NCBI GenBank assembly: GCA_020027215.1
Contig: JAHRAO010000038.1
Location: 94,179-154,344 of the forward strand
Length of the DNA: 60,166 nucleotides
Reading direction: 5' to 3'
DNA from: Gammaproteobacteria bacterium
GTDB taxonomy: Bacteria > Pseudomonadota > Gammaproteobacteria > JABABF01 > JAHRAO01
The notes under the pieces were generated by a model. That model searched no databases. It saw only the letters and a program-made list of their open reading frames with translations, and was not told the origin of the DNA. The position numbers and the translations under genes are program-made. Of this stretch, positions 1-9,419 are shown piece by piece (the stretch's first letter is position 1; each line of letters starts with the position of its first letter).

Positions 1-1575
1 AGTTATGGCATCAATATGGTGGTGCTAGATAATGGCGAACCTAGAGTGATGAACTTAAAGCAAATATTAGAAGGGTTCATCCAGCACAGACAGATCATTG
101 TCTCACGGCGAACACTGTATTTATTGCGCAAAGCCTGGCAGCGCAGCCATATATTAGAGGGTATTATCGCTGTATTAACCAATATTGATGCAGTGATTGC
201 GATGATTAAAGCATCAAAAACGGTGCCAGAGGCGAAGGAAAAATTACTCGCTACTTTGTGGCAAGCCGATGATGATTTGCAGTCTTTACTCGGTCGCTCC
301 CAAACACACGCTACCTACCGCCAAGAAGAGTTTGCCGCCTATGGATTGGAAGGTACACAATATCGTCTTTCCCCCCAACAAGTGCAAGCTATTTTAGAAT
401 TACGTCTCCAGCAGATCACCGCTTTGGAACGCAATAAAATTATTACAGAGTATGACGAAAAGATGGATGAAATTGCAACTTATGTTCGCCTCATTAACGA
501 TCCTGCAGAATTGATGTCATGTATTCGCACTGAATTAGTCGCTATAAAAGAAGAATTTGGCGACCCTCGGCGTACGGAAATCGTGCAAGATGCACAAAAT
601 CTTGATACGGAAGATTTAATTGCTCCCGAAGATAAGTTGGTGACTCTCTCGTATGGCGGTTATGCTAAAACACAATCTTTAGAGGAATATCAGTCACAAA
701 ACCGAGGTGGCGTGGGGAAATTGGCGTGCACATTCAAAGATGAAGATTTTATCGCCGATATATGGCTCGCCAATACGCATGATACTTTGTTATGTTTTAG
801 CGATAGAGGCAAAGTTTACTGGTTAAAGGTATATCAAATTATTTCGGGCAACCGTACCGCACGAGGACGACCATTAATTAACTTGATTCAATTAGAAAAT
901 GGCGAACGCATTACCTCCGTTCTACGTTTTAGCATCCCCAATGCGCGTGCTTCCATTTTGATGGTGACAGCGAAAGGCATTGTGAAAAAAACACTGGCGA
1001 CCGAATTTGAACGCGAACGCCGTAAGGGGCTCCGCGCGATTCGTCTAGACGATGGTGATCATGTTGTAGGAGCAACCGTTACGCAGGGTGATGATCATGT
1101 CTTTCTTTGTGCGAGTAATGGCCGAGCTATTTATTTCCATGAATCTAAAGTGCGTCCAATGGGGCGGTCTGCGCGCGGTGTTATCGGTATGCGCGTTCCG
1201 CCAGAGCATAGTATTATATCGTTGATTATCCCGAAACCAGAGGGCACTTTACTCATCTGTACCCAAAATGGATACGGTAAACGCACTCCCATTAATCAAT
1301 TCCCCATTTATTCGCATAGGGGTGGAAAAGGGGTGATCGCAATTCGCACTTCCCCACGCAATGGTGATACCGTTTGTGCGCTACAAGTTATGGAAAGCGA
1401 TGACATTATGCTGATGAATGATAAAGGAGTACTGATTCGCATGCTAACGACTGATATCCGCCAGCAAGGTCGTAATACGCTGGGCGTGCGTTTGCAGCGC
1501 TTGAATATGGAAGCGAAATTAGTTGGTGGGAGCCGTATCCCCTTCGTCCCAGCGGAGATCACATCCGATTTGTAG
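1..1575 (+). CDS. gyrA: DNA gyrase subunit A, C-terminal part (5' end outside window)
   Basis: Gyrase A cuts and rejoins DNA to introduce negative supercoils. The frame is open from base 1, so the start and the catalytic tyrosine region lie upstream; 524 residues remain. What is visible is the end of the breakage-reunion domain (MNLKQILEGF, then a coiled-coil with LELRLQQITALE) and the six-bladed beta-pinwheel that wraps DNA (repeats such as DRGKVYWLKVYQI and NDKGVLIRM). The GyrA box, usually QRRGGKG, reads QNRGGVG at 697-717, losing two basic residues. The protein stops soon after the last blade, without the long acidic tail of E. coli GyrA. It heads the serC-pheA-hisC-tyrA-aroA run, as in Pseudomonas. 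Identity is secure; loss of wrapping strength is inference. Confidence 0.97.
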   Translation, partial: SYGINMVVLDNGEPRVMNLKQILEGFIQHRQIIVSRRTLYLLRKAWQRSHILEGIIAVLTNIDAVIAMIKASKTVPEAKEKLLATLWQADDDLQSLLGRSQTHATYRQEEFAAYGLEGTQYRLSPQQVQAILELRLQQITALERNKIITEYDEKMDEIATYVRLINDPAELMSCIRTELVAIKEEFGDPRRTEIVQDAQNLDTEDLIAPEDKLVTLSYGGYAKTQSLEEYQSQNRGGVGKLACTFKDEDFIADIWLANTHDTLLCFSDRGKVYWLKVYQIISGNRTARGRPLINLIQLENGERITSVLRFSIPNARASILMVTAKGIVKKTLATEFERERRKGLRAIRLDDGDHVVGATVTQGDDHVFLCASNGRAIYFHESKVRPMGRSARGVIGMRVPPEHSIISLIIPKPEGTLLICTQNGYGKRTPINQFPIYSHRGGKGVIAIRTSPRNGDTVCALQVMESDDIMLMNDKGVLIRMLTTDIRQQGRNTLGVRLQRLNMEAKLVGGSRIPFVPAEITSDL

Positions 1576-1593
1576 TGTGTGATCAATCCTTAC

Positions 1594-2661
1594 ATGCGAG
1601 AATATAATTTTTCTGCGGGGCCTGCAATGATCCCGACTCCGGTGCTTGAACAAGCACAAAGCGAATTACTGGAATGGAACAAGAGCGGTATGTCTATTAT
1701 GGAACATAGCCATCGTGCCCGACATTTTATGGAAATGGCGCACAATGCAGAAGCGTGTTTGCGGAGACTTATGGGTATTGATAACAATTACGCTGTATTA
1801 TTTTTGCAAGGAGGTGCACGATTGCAGTTTGCTTCGGTGCCGATGAACTTAACTGCGCAGTCAAAAGTTGCCAACTATGTGGACACCGGCTATTGGTCGC
1901 ATAAGGCAATTAATGAAGCCAAACGTTTCGCACAAGTTGTGCAAGTTGCACCGACCAATGAAGATGTCTTACACCCCGAACGATGGCAATGGAGTGATGG
2001 AGCCGCTTATTTTCATTATACGCCCAATGAAACTATTGATGGTTGGGCTTATCCATTTATTCCGACACCACCCGATGATATACCAGTAGTTGCTGATATG
2101 TCTTCCTGTATTTTGAGCCGCACCTTTGATGTCAATTCCTTCGGAGTGATTTATGCCAGCGCACAAAAGAATATTGGACCAGCTGGGTTAACGATCGTGA
2201 TAGTAAGACGCTCTTTATTGCAATATGCAGTGGAGGGGATTCCAAGGGGGATGCATTATCAGTCCTATGCGCAAAATCAATCACTTTTTAATACGCCGCC
2301 CACTTTTGCATGGTATCTATCGGGGTTGGTATTTCAATGGTTAGAAGAGCAAGGGGGAGTGGAAAGCATTGAAAAAATAAATTACCACAAATCCCAAAAG
2401 TTATACGACTTCATTGACCGAAGTGATATGTATGTGAATACGGTACCCGTCTCTTGTCGTTCAATCGTTAATGTTGTCTTCAGCCTTGCCGATGAAACTT
2501 TGAACGAAAAATTTCTTCAACAAGCTAAAGAAAATGGATTACATTATTTGCGTGGCCATCGCGATCTGGGAGGGATGCGCGCGAGTATTTATAATGCGAT
2601 GCCCGAGGAAGGGGTGGATGCATTGATTAGCTTTATGATTGAATTTTCCCGCCTTGCATGA
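1594..2661 (+). CDS. serC: phosphoserine aminotransferase
   Basis: This PLP enzyme converts 3-phosphohydroxypyruvate and glutamate to phosphoserine for serine synthesis, and also acts in pyridoxal phosphate synthesis. The 355-residue protein starts with the family signature REYNFSAGPAMIP and has SIMEHSHR, LFLQGGARLQF and the PLP-lysine segment ASAQKNIGPAG. I chose the ATG at 1594 because family members begin 3-5 residues before the NFSAGPA motif; a GTG at 1579 would add five residues overlapping the end of the gyrA intergenic gap. The stop overlaps the pheA start (ATGA), which points to translational coupling in one operon. Confidence 0.97.
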   Translation: MREYNFSAGPAMIPTPVLEQAQSELLEWNKSGMSIMEHSHRARHFMEMAHNAEACLRRLMGIDNNYAVLFLQGGARLQFASVPMNLTAQSKVANYVDTGYWSHKAINEAKRFAQVVQVAPTNEDVLHPERWQWSDGAAYFHYTPNETIDGWAYPFIPTPPDDIPVVADMSSCILSRTFDVNSFGVIYASAQKNIGPAGLTIVIVRRSLLQYAVEGIPRGMHYQSYAQNQSLFNTPPTFAWYLSGLVFQWLEEQGGVESIEKINYHKSQKLYDFIDRSDMYVNTVPVSCRSIVNVVFSLADETLNEKFLQQAKENGLHYLRGHRDLGGMRASIYNAMPEEGVDALISFMIEFSRLA

Positions 2662-3746
2662 ATGATCAAAAAAAATTAGCCCCATTGCGCCGAGAAATAG
2701 ACGCGTTAGACGATGAGATTATTGCGTTAATTAATCGCCGCGCTCAAAAAGTCTTAGATATTTCTGCTGCCAAAAAAGACAATGCTGATCAACGTGATTA
2801 TTATCGCCCAGAGCGCGAATCTGAAGTATTACGTCGCATTGCTGCCCAAAACCAAGGACCTATGTCAGCGCAACACTTGCAAAAAATATTTCGCGAAGTG
2901 ATGACAGCCTGTTTAATTCTGCAACGTCCTATACACATCGCCTATTTGGGTCCCGAAGGAACATTTACCCAAGAAGCGGTGGCAAAACATTTTGGTGACG
3001 AGATGCCGATGATAGCGCAGCCGACCATTGGCGATGTCTTTGTGGCCGTGAACAAAGGGGATGCTAATTACGGAGTTGTCCCAGTAGAAAATTCTACCGA
3101 AGGCATGGTGCAACATACTTTAGACCTGTTTTTGGATTCGCCTTTGCATATAGTGGGCGAAGTGGAATTGAAAATTTCCCTTTTGTTAATGGCACGCAAG
3201 GCCACCAAAATAGAGCAAGTCCATAAAATATGTGCCCACCAGCAAGCATTAGCACAATGTGGGCATTGGCTCGATCAACATTGCCCACATGTTGAACGGC
3301 AAGCGGTATCGAGTAACGGCGAAGCCGCTCGTTATGTATCCGAAGTGGCAGGATATGCGGCTATAGCGGGAGAATTGGCCGCACAATACTATCATTTAGA
3401 TGTGTTGGCACGTGACATAGAAGATAACGTTGATAATACGACCCGCTTTTTGATATTGGGATTACAAACTATTCCAATGACCGGAAAGGATAAAACATCA
3501 ATTATTGTCACTTTACATAATGAAGTTGGTGCTCTATATCGTTTGTTGAAATTCTTTAATGATATGGGAGTATCGCTGACTCGTATTTCTAGCCACCCAG
3601 CACGCACCGAAAAATGGAGCTACATATTTTTTATTGAATTTGAGGGACACTGTGAACAAGAACCGATACGCGAAATATTGCAGAATATTCAAAGTGAAAG
3701 CGCAATATATAAGTTTTTGGGATCATATCCACAAGCTGTTTTGTGA
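2658..3746 (+). CDS. pheA: bifunctional chorismate mutase / prephenate dehydratase (P-protein)
   Basis: Makes phenylpyruvate from chorismate in the cytoplasm, the committed route to phenylalanine. The order of domains in 362 residues is an AroQ-type chorismate mutase (about 1-90, LRREIDALDDEI), prephenate dehydratase (about 95-270, with YLGPEGTFTQEA, VPVENSTEG and the catalytic TRF motif) and an ACT regulatory domain (about 280-360). In the ACT domain the usual phenylalanine-binding ESRP motif reads SSHP at 3588-3599, while the GALV-type motif is present as GALY. Weaker feedback inhibition is possible but unproven. The start overlaps the serC stop and the stop overlaps the hisC start (GTGA). 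Confidence 0.96.
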   Translation: MNDQKKLAPLRREIDALDDEIIALINRRAQKVLDISAAKKDNADQRDYYRPERESEVLRRIAAQNQGPMSAQHLQKIFREVMTACLILQRPIHIAYLGPEGTFTQEAVAKHFGDEMPMIAQPTIGDVFVAVNKGDANYGVVPVENSTEGMVQHTLDLFLDSPLHIVGEVELKISLLLMARKATKIEQVHKICAHQQALAQCGHWLDQHCPHVERQAVSSNGEAARYVSEVAGYAAIAGELAAQYYHLDVLARDIEDNVDNTTRFLILGLQTIPMTGKDKTSIIVTLHNEVGALYRLLKFFNDMGVSLTRISSHPARTEKWSYIFFIEFEGHCEQEPIREILQNIQSESAIYKFLGSYPQAVL

Positions 3747-4843
3747 AACCAGATTTTATCCAACTTGCACACCCGCAATTGCGACAACTCACTCCATATG
3801 AACCGGGAGGATACGTTGATGCCCAATCGCCAACACGACTAAAGGTTCATTTAGCCAGCAATGAAAATCCACTGGGCTGTGGCGCTCTCGCTCAAAAAGC
3901 ACTGCGCACGGCTATTGATAATATCCACCGCTACCCCGATGGCGATGGATTACGCTTAAAAGAAACTATTGCCGAGCGTTGGGCGATAGATAAGGAGCAC
4001 ATTACCCTCGGTGCTGGTTCTAATGAAGTGTTGTGTTTACTCGCGCAAGCGTATTTAGGATCCAATATGAGTGCAGTTTATGCACAGCATGCTTTTTTGG
4101 TGTATGCGCTTGCCGTAATGACTGCTGGAGCGCGCAGTATAGTGGTGCCGGCAAAAAATTGGGGACACGATCTTCGCACAATGGCGCAATCTATCGCCGC
4201 CGATACCCGATTAGTATTTATCGCCAATCCGAATAATCCTACGGGTTCTTACTTGCCGCCAAGTGCGATTGCTGATTTTGTGCAACAGGTGCCCACCGAG
4301 GTGATCGTGGTGTTGGATGAAGCCTATCACGAATATGTGCCTGGGCACAATGGTAACGCCACACTCGACTTATTAAAATCACATCCCAACTTAGTCATTA
4401 CGCGTTCTTTTTCTAAATTACATGGATTAGCTGGCTTACGGGTGGGATATGCATTTTCAGGACTGGCAATTGCCGATATCCTCAATCGTGTTCGCCAGCC
4501 ATTTAATGTCAATAGCGTCGGATTATCTGTGGCACAAGCGGCAATCATGGATGAACAGCATATCGCAAACAGTGTGGCTTTTAATCAAAGAGGGATGGAA
4601 CAGCTGTGCAGTGGATTGCATGAGATCGGAGTGGCTACTTTACCGTCCATGGCTAATTTTATCGTGATGGAAATACCACCGCCGTATCATTCGCTGACTC
4701 TCCATCAAGCTTTACGCTCTGCGGGCATATTGGTACGGCGGATTGATGTTTATGATATGCCCCAGCATTTACGGGTAACGATCGGTAATGAAAAAGAAAA
4801 TAAACAATTTTTGCACGCCCTGCAAAAGATCATTCAATCCTGA
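3743..4843 (+). CDS. hisC: histidinol-phosphate / aromatic aminotransferase, HisC2 type
   Basis: A class I/II PLP aminotransferase of 366 residues. The PLP lysine is in RSFSKLHGLAGLRVGY; NPNNPTGSYLP and VLDEAYHEY are the cofactor-binding motifs, and HLRVTIGN carries the carboxylate-binding arginine. In Pseudomonas the paralogue at this place (hisC2) sits between pheA and tyrA and can transaminate histidinol phosphate, phenylpyruvate and 4-hydroxyphenylpyruvate. The position here fits final transamination of Phe and Tyr. The start is GTG, overlapping the pheA stop. Substrate preference cannot be read from the sequence; no other his gene is in the window. Confidence 0.92.
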   Translation: MKPDFIQLAHPQLRQLTPYEPGGYVDAQSPTRLKVHLASNENPLGCGALAQKALRTAIDNIHRYPDGDGLRLKETIAERWAIDKEHITLGAGSNEVLCLLAQAYLGSNMSAVYAQHAFLVYALAVMTAGARSIVVPAKNWGHDLRTMAQSIAADTRLVFIANPNNPTGSYLPPSAIADFVQQVPTEVIVVLDEAYHEYVPGHNGNATLDLLKSHPNLVITRSFSKLHGLAGLRVGYAFSGLAIADILNRVRQPFNVNSVGLSVAQAAIMDEQHIANSVAFNQRGMEQLCSGLHEIGVATLPSMANFIVMEIPPPYHSLTLHQALRSAGILVRRIDVYDMPQHLRVTIGNEKENKQFLHALQKIIQS

Positions 4844-4848
4844 CCACG

Positions 4849-5727
4849 ATGAATGAATCTCTTTTTTCTGTACCCGCTATTGGCATCTATGGCTTGGGAC
4901 TTATCGGTGGTTCAATTGCCGCCGCAATGAAGCAAAAACAACCCTCTACACAAGTCATTGGATTGGCGCGCCGTGCGGAAACACTCAACACAGCTTTAAA
5001 TCAAGGCATCATTGATTGGGGAACAACACAGCTCGATGAACTCACGCAACAAGCGAATGTCATTATTGTCGCCACTCCCATCGCCGAATGTGAATCTATT
5101 TTTACTCAATTGAAACCTTACCTGGACAATGGTGGCTTAGTGACCGATGTGGCGAGTGTGAAAACAGCAGTGATCGATATGGCACAAGGTGCGGGCGTTA
5201 AAGATGGTTATGTCCCGACTCACCCCATCGCTGGATCAGAAAAAAGTGGCATAGAGGCAGCCAATGCCGATTTATTCCAAGGGACAACGACTATTATTAC
5301 CCCCACTCACCACACAACACCGCAATCCATTGAATGTATTACTTCATTGTGGAATGTGTTAGGAGCGCGAGTAATTCAAATGTCGGCAACGGAACATGAT
5401 ATGGTACTCGCTGCAACGAGCCACTTACCGCATGCGCTGGCATTCACTTTTATGAATGCTTTAATCCACCTACAACAATCCTACCCCTTGTGTGCTGCCG
5501 GTGGCGGATTTGTAGATTTTACCCGTATTGCGGCGAGTGAGGAGCGTATCTGGACAGATATCTTGCGTTATAATCGTGCATCATTATTACATGTTTTAGA
5601 TTTATTTGAGCACCAATTAAAGCACTTGCGCACTGCTGTCTCTGCAGATGATCAAACGCTACCCACCATGATTCATTCGGCAAAAAACATGCGCCAACAA
5701 ATGGAAAAATTATGGATTACTTCGTAG
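4849..5727 (+). CDS. tyrA: prephenate / cyclohexadienyl dehydrogenase
   Basis: NAD(P)-linked oxidative decarboxylation of prephenate or arogenate for tyrosine. The 292-residue protein has an N-terminal Rossmann fold (GIYGLGLIGGSIAAA), the catalytic-histidine motif THPIAGSEKSG, and an all-helical C-terminal dimerisation domain beginning near TSHLPHALA. It lacks a fused chorismate mutase, as expected for the Pseudomonas type. The last 16 bases overlap aroA in another frame. In Pseudomonas aeruginosa the TyrA and AroA homologues form one fused chain; here they are two chains with a tight overlap, which suggests coupled translation. Confidence 0.95.
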   Translation: MNESLFSVPAIGIYGLGLIGGSIAAAMKQKQPSTQVIGLARRAETLNTALNQGIIDWGTTQLDELTQQANVIIVATPIAECESIFTQLKPYLDNGGLVTDVASVKTAVIDMAQGAGVKDGYVPTHPIAGSEKSGIEAANADLFQGTTTIITPTHHTTPQSIECITSLWNVLGARVIQMSATEHDMVLAATSHLPHALAFTFMNALIHLQQSYPLCAAGGGFVDFTRIAASEERIWTDILRYNRASLLHVLDLFEHQLKHLRTAVSADDQTLPTMIHSAKNMRQQMEKLWITS

Positions 5728-7010
5728 AGCCCGATTGGATACCGCAAGGAGAAATTGCCGTGCCCGGCGATAAATCTATTTCACACCGCGCAATGATGTT
5801 TGCTGCAATTGCCGATGGCGAAAGTGAAATTCACGGGTTTTTACAATCCACTGATTGCTTGGCAACTATGAATGCTGTCCGTGCGCTCGGAGCACATGTG
5901 TCGCATTGTGCGGATGTTTTTAAGATCCGTGGATGCGGTCAGTATGGGTTATCTGCTGCTGACCATGACTTAGATTTAGGTAATTCAGGCACAGGTATGC
6001 GTCTCCTTGCGGGTTTATTAGTGGGACAATCATTTAATAGTTGCCTATGCGGTGACCCATCGCTTCATAAACGTCCTATGGGACGAATTACGGATCCACT
6101 CATTCAAATGGGGGCATCTATTGAAGATAGCGCTGGTAAACCCCCTATCTATATTTATGGTGGGCAGCGCTTGCGCGGCTTGAACTATTGTTCGCCTATT
6201 GCGTCAGCACAAGTAAAATCGGCAGTACTTATTGCGGCACTGTACGCACAGGGTGAAACTCAGATGAGTGAACCTCAGTTGAGCCGTGATCATACTGAAA
6301 GGTTATTTCCATCATTTGGAATCACCATACAACGAGAGAATAATCAGGTGTCTTTGTGTGGCGGGCAACATCTCCGTGCAGCGCGCGTCGATATAGCGGG
6401 AGATTTCTCTTCGGCTATTTTTTTTATTGTTGCGGCGGTCATTGCCCGCCAAGCATCAATATTTTTACCCAATATCAATGTGAACCCAACGCGTATCGGT
6501 GCTTTAGATATTTTGCGTCAGATGGGTGCCGATATTGTGCTCACCAATTGTCGTGAGCATAGTGGAGAACCCATTGCCGATATAAAGGTGAATGGTGGCA
6601 AAGATTTACAGGCTTTAACGCTCCCTGCACAGGCTGCCGTTCGGGCTATTGATGATTGGCCTGCTTTATTTATTGCCGCCGCTTGTGCACAGGGAGTTAC
6701 GAAAGTGCGTGGTATCGCAGAATTGCGCGTCAAAGAAACCGACCGTATTGCCGCGATGGCAGAGGGATTGCAGGTGTTAGGTATAAAAGTGCAGGCTCTA
6801 TCCGATAGTATTACTATTGAAGGAGGAGTAATGGGTGGCGGCACGGTAGATAGTTATGGCGACCATCGTATCGCTATGGCATTTAGTTGTGCTGCTGCGC
6901 GGGCACAGGGAGAAATACGCGTGCGCCAATGCGATAATGTAGATACCTCTTTTCCCTATTTTGTTCAAGCGGCGCGTGATCTACAATTGCCGATACGGGA
7001 AATATCATGA
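5712..7010 (+). CDS. aroA: 3-phosphoshikimate 1-carboxyvinyltransferase (EPSP synthase), class II-like
   Basis: Transfers enolpyruvate from PEP to shikimate-3-phosphate, the sixth step of the shikimate pathway. The 432-residue chain shows PGDKSISHRAM near the N-terminus, LGNSGTGMRLLAGLL, KRPMGRI, SAQVKSAVLIAAL, RDHTE (about residues 192-196), NPTRIGALDIL, and the C-terminal KETDRIAAMAEGL and DHRIAMAFSCAA. The combination GDKS, SAQVK, RDHTE and NPTR is the motif set described for class II (Agrobacterium CP4-like) enzymes, which are generally glyphosate-tolerant. The start is the ATG overlapping the tyrA end; the stop overlaps the cmk start (ATGA). Confidence 0.96.
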   Translation: MDYFVEPDWIPQGEIAVPGDKSISHRAMMFAAIADGESEIHGFLQSTDCLATMNAVRALGAHVSHCADVFKIRGCGQYGLSAADHDLDLGNSGTGMRLLAGLLVGQSFNSCLCGDPSLHKRPMGRITDPLIQMGASIEDSAGKPPIYIYGGQRLRGLNYCSPIASAQVKSAVLIAALYAQGETQMSEPQLSRDHTERLFPSFGITIQRENNQVSLCGGQHLRAARVDIAGDFSSAIFFIVAAVIARQASIFLPNINVNPTRIGALDILRQMGADIVLTNCREHSGEPIADIKVNGGKDLQALTLPAQAAVRAIDDWPALFIAAACAQGVTKVRGIAELRVKETDRIAAMAEGLQVLGIKVQALSDSITIEGGVMGGGTVDSYGDHRIAMAFSCAAARAQGEIRVRQCDNVDTSFPYFVQAARDLQLPIREIS

Positions 7011-7693
7011 TACCGGTGATTACTGTGGATGGGGCGAGCGGCACGGGAAAAAGCGTTCTCGCCACCAAATTGGCAGAACAAATGTCGTGGCATTGTCTTC
7101 GTAGCGGACTGATTTATAGAGGATTGGCGTGGATCGCCCACCAAAAACATATTCCCTTCTCTGACGTCACCGCTTTACGTGCATTGATCGATCTCCTCAG
7201 TTACCGTGAGGGACAACTCTATTGTGATCAGCAACCAGCATTCCGCTGCGCAGGTATCCACGATGAAGAAATAGCCCATAATGCTTCACAATTATCCCAA
7301 TACCCTGATCTTCGTATTGATTTGCTGCCATTGCAACGACAATTCCGTATCCCTCCCGGTTTGGTGGCTGAAGGACGCGATATGGGTTCGGTCGTATTTA
7401 ATGATGCGTCAGTAAAAATATTCTTAATAGTAGAAGATAGCGTGCGCGTGCGCCGAAGATGTGCACAATTAAAAAAATCGGGTAAAATAATGCCTATAAA
7501 AAAAGTGATGGAAATGATTCGTCATCGCGATCACCGTGACCGTCATCGCGATGCTTCCCCACTACAATATACAAAGGATGCTATTTTATTAGATAACTCG
7601 GAAGATAATATCCAACAAACATTACAAAAAATTATAGAAATTATTCGTAGAAAACAACCAACATTTCTTCAGAATAGGAAATCAATCCATTAA
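7007..7693 (+). CDS. cmk: cytidylate kinase
   Basis: Phosphorylates CMP and dCMP with ATP. At 228 residues it has the family length. Motifs are the P-loop DGASGTGKSVLA, the GRDMGSVVFNDA segment with the CMP-binding arginine and aspartate, and the lid region IRHRDHRDRHRDASPL. The usual LDSGALYR motif reads LRSGLIYR, so the aspartate is an arginine, an uncommon change near the nucleoside site. The gene overlaps aroA by 4 bases and is followed 36 bases later by rpsA, the classic cmk-rpsA order, so rpsA probably also has a promoter within or just after cmk. Confidence 0.95.
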   Translation: MIPVITVDGASGTGKSVLATKLAEQMSWHCLRSGLIYRGLAWIAHQKHIPFSDVTALRALIDLLSYREGQLYCDQQPAFRCAGIHDEEIAHNASQLSQYPDLRIDLLPLQRQFRIPPGLVAEGRDMGSVVFNDASVKIFLIVEDSVRVRRRCAQLKKSGKIMPIKKVMEMIRHRDHRDRHRDASPLQYTKDAILLDNSEDNIQQTLQKIIEIIRRKQPTFLQNRKSIH

Positions 7694-7729
7694 AATAATT
7701 GTATCTATATCACAGAAGGTGAATTATTT

Positions 7730-9412
7730 ATGTCAGAAACTACTGCGCAATTAATTGAAAAAAATTTAGGGTCGATCAATATGCGTATTGGCGATACTAT
7801 TACAGGAACTATCATTGATATTGATGGTAATTGGGTCACTGTTGATACAGGGCTTAAATCCTCTAGCGTTATTCCAATTGAGCAATTTACCACCAAGGGT
7901 AAAACATGCGATATCCAAATCGGCGACCAAGTCAAAGTGATTTTAGAAGCAATTGAAGATGGCATGGGCAAAACGCGTTTATCGCGCGAAAAAGCTCGCA
8001 CTGCAGAAGTATGGGATAGCCTCACGACAGCTTATAAAGGTTTGACGACGGTGAAAGGTGTGATTGGCGGCAAAATTAAAGGAGGGTTTATTGTTTTTAT
8101 TGACACTGTGCGTGGATTTTTGCCCGGATCTTTAGCAGATAATGCGACGACAAGTGATACGGAACACCCCGACAATAGCGAACTGGAATTTAAAATTGTC
8201 AAATTGGATAGAGAACATAACAATGTTGTCCTTTCTCGACGTGCGGTATTGGATGAAATCAATAGTAGCGAACGTAAAAAAATTATTGATCAAATCGTTG
8301 AAGGCAGTGTCGTTGAAGGCACGGTTAAGAACTTGACCGATTATGGCGCCTTTATTGATTTGGGAGGAATTGACGGATTGCTCCATATTACCGATATGGC
8401 ATGGGAACGTATTGATAACATCTCTTCATTGATGCTGGTTGGACAAAAAGTCACAGTGAAGGTCTTAAAGTTTGACCGCAATGGGGAGCGCATCTCCTTG
8501 GGTATGAAGCAATTACAGCAAGACCCGTGGGGAAACATTGAAGAACGCTTTACTGTCGGCACTCAATTGACAGGGAAGGTCAGTAATATTGCCGATTATG
8601 GTTTTTTTGTGGAAGTGGAAAGAGGGGTAGAGGGATTGGTGCATGTTTCGGAAATTGATTGGACCAATAAAAATGTCTCACCTTACAATGTCGTTAAGCG
8701 CGGGCAAAACTGTGATGTGATCGTGTTAGATGTCACGAGCGATCGCCGTCGCTTATCTTTAAGTATGAAGCAATGTATGCCGAATCCTTGGGACGATTTT
8801 AGTAAAAAGTATAAAAAAGGCCATAGAGTAAAAGGCAAAATTTGTTCGATTATGGATTTTGGCATTTTTGTGCGCTTAGAAGGTAGTATTGACGGACTCG
8901 TTCATATATCGGATATTGCTTTATCGCAGGAGGAATCAGAAAAGCAATTGCGCCAATACAACAAAGGTGATGAAATAGAAGCAATTATTTTGGGGATAGA
9001 TGTTACGCGCGAGCGCATTGGATTGGGCATCAGCCAATTAAATGATCCTTTTATTGCCTACGTGTCTACACACGATATTGGTAGTGAAGTAGAGGGCAAA
9101 ATCATTGAAGTTGATCGCGCTTATGCGACTGTAGAATTAGAAAAAAATGTACATGGAATCATTAAGGCCTCTGAAATTAGTCAAAATGCTGTATTTGATG
9201 TGCGGGAAATATTTTCTGTGAATAACACAGTAGAAGTAGAAATTATCTCTATTAATCGCAATGACCGTTCAATCAATTTATCCGTTAAATCGGTTGATTC
9301 CAAAAAAGAAAAGAAATTGTTGGAAGAATTGCGCCAGCGCCAATCTGAAGAGCAATCAACGGCTACTTTAGGTACTTTAATTGCGAATCAGCAAGATATC
9401 AATAAAAAATAA
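7730..9412 (+). CDS. rpsA: 30S ribosomal protein S1
   Basis: S1 unwinds and docks mRNA on the 30S subunit. The 560-residue protein matches the family length (557 in E. coli) and shows six S1/OB repeats. The first two are divergent ribosome-binding repeats; repeats three to six carry clear motifs such as VKNLTDYGAFIDLGGIDGLL, VSNIADYGFFVEVERGVEGL and CSIMDFGIFVRLEGSIDGLV. An AGAAGGTGA-like ribosome site precedes the ATG at 7730. The C-terminus is charged and low in complexity. It lies between cmk and ihfB as in most Gammaproteobacteria. Confidence 0.97.
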   Translation: MSETTAQLIEKNLGSINMRIGDTITGTIIDIDGNWVTVDTGLKSSSVIPIEQFTTKGKTCDIQIGDQVKVILEAIEDGMGKTRLSREKARTAEVWDSLTTAYKGLTTVKGVIGGKIKGGFIVFIDTVRGFLPGSLADNATTSDTEHPDNSELEFKIVKLDREHNNVVLSRRAVLDEINSSERKKIIDQIVEGSVVEGTVKNLTDYGAFIDLGGIDGLLHITDMAWERIDNISSLMLVGQKVTVKVLKFDRNGERISLGMKQLQQDPWGNIEERFTVGTQLTGKVSNIADYGFFVEVERGVEGLVHVSEIDWTNKNVSPYNVVKRGQNCDVIVLDVTSDRRRLSLSMKQCMPNPWDDFSKKYKKGHRVKGKICSIMDFGIFVRLEGSIDGLVHISDIALSQEESEKQLRQYNKGDEIEAIILGIDVTRERIGLGISQLNDPFIAYVSTHDIGSEVEGKIIEVDRAYATVELEKNVHGIIKASEISQNAVFDVREIFSVNNTVEVEIISINRNDRSINLSVKSVDSKKEKKLLEELRQRQSEEQSTATLGTLIANQQDINKK

Positions 9413-9419
9413 TTTTTTG

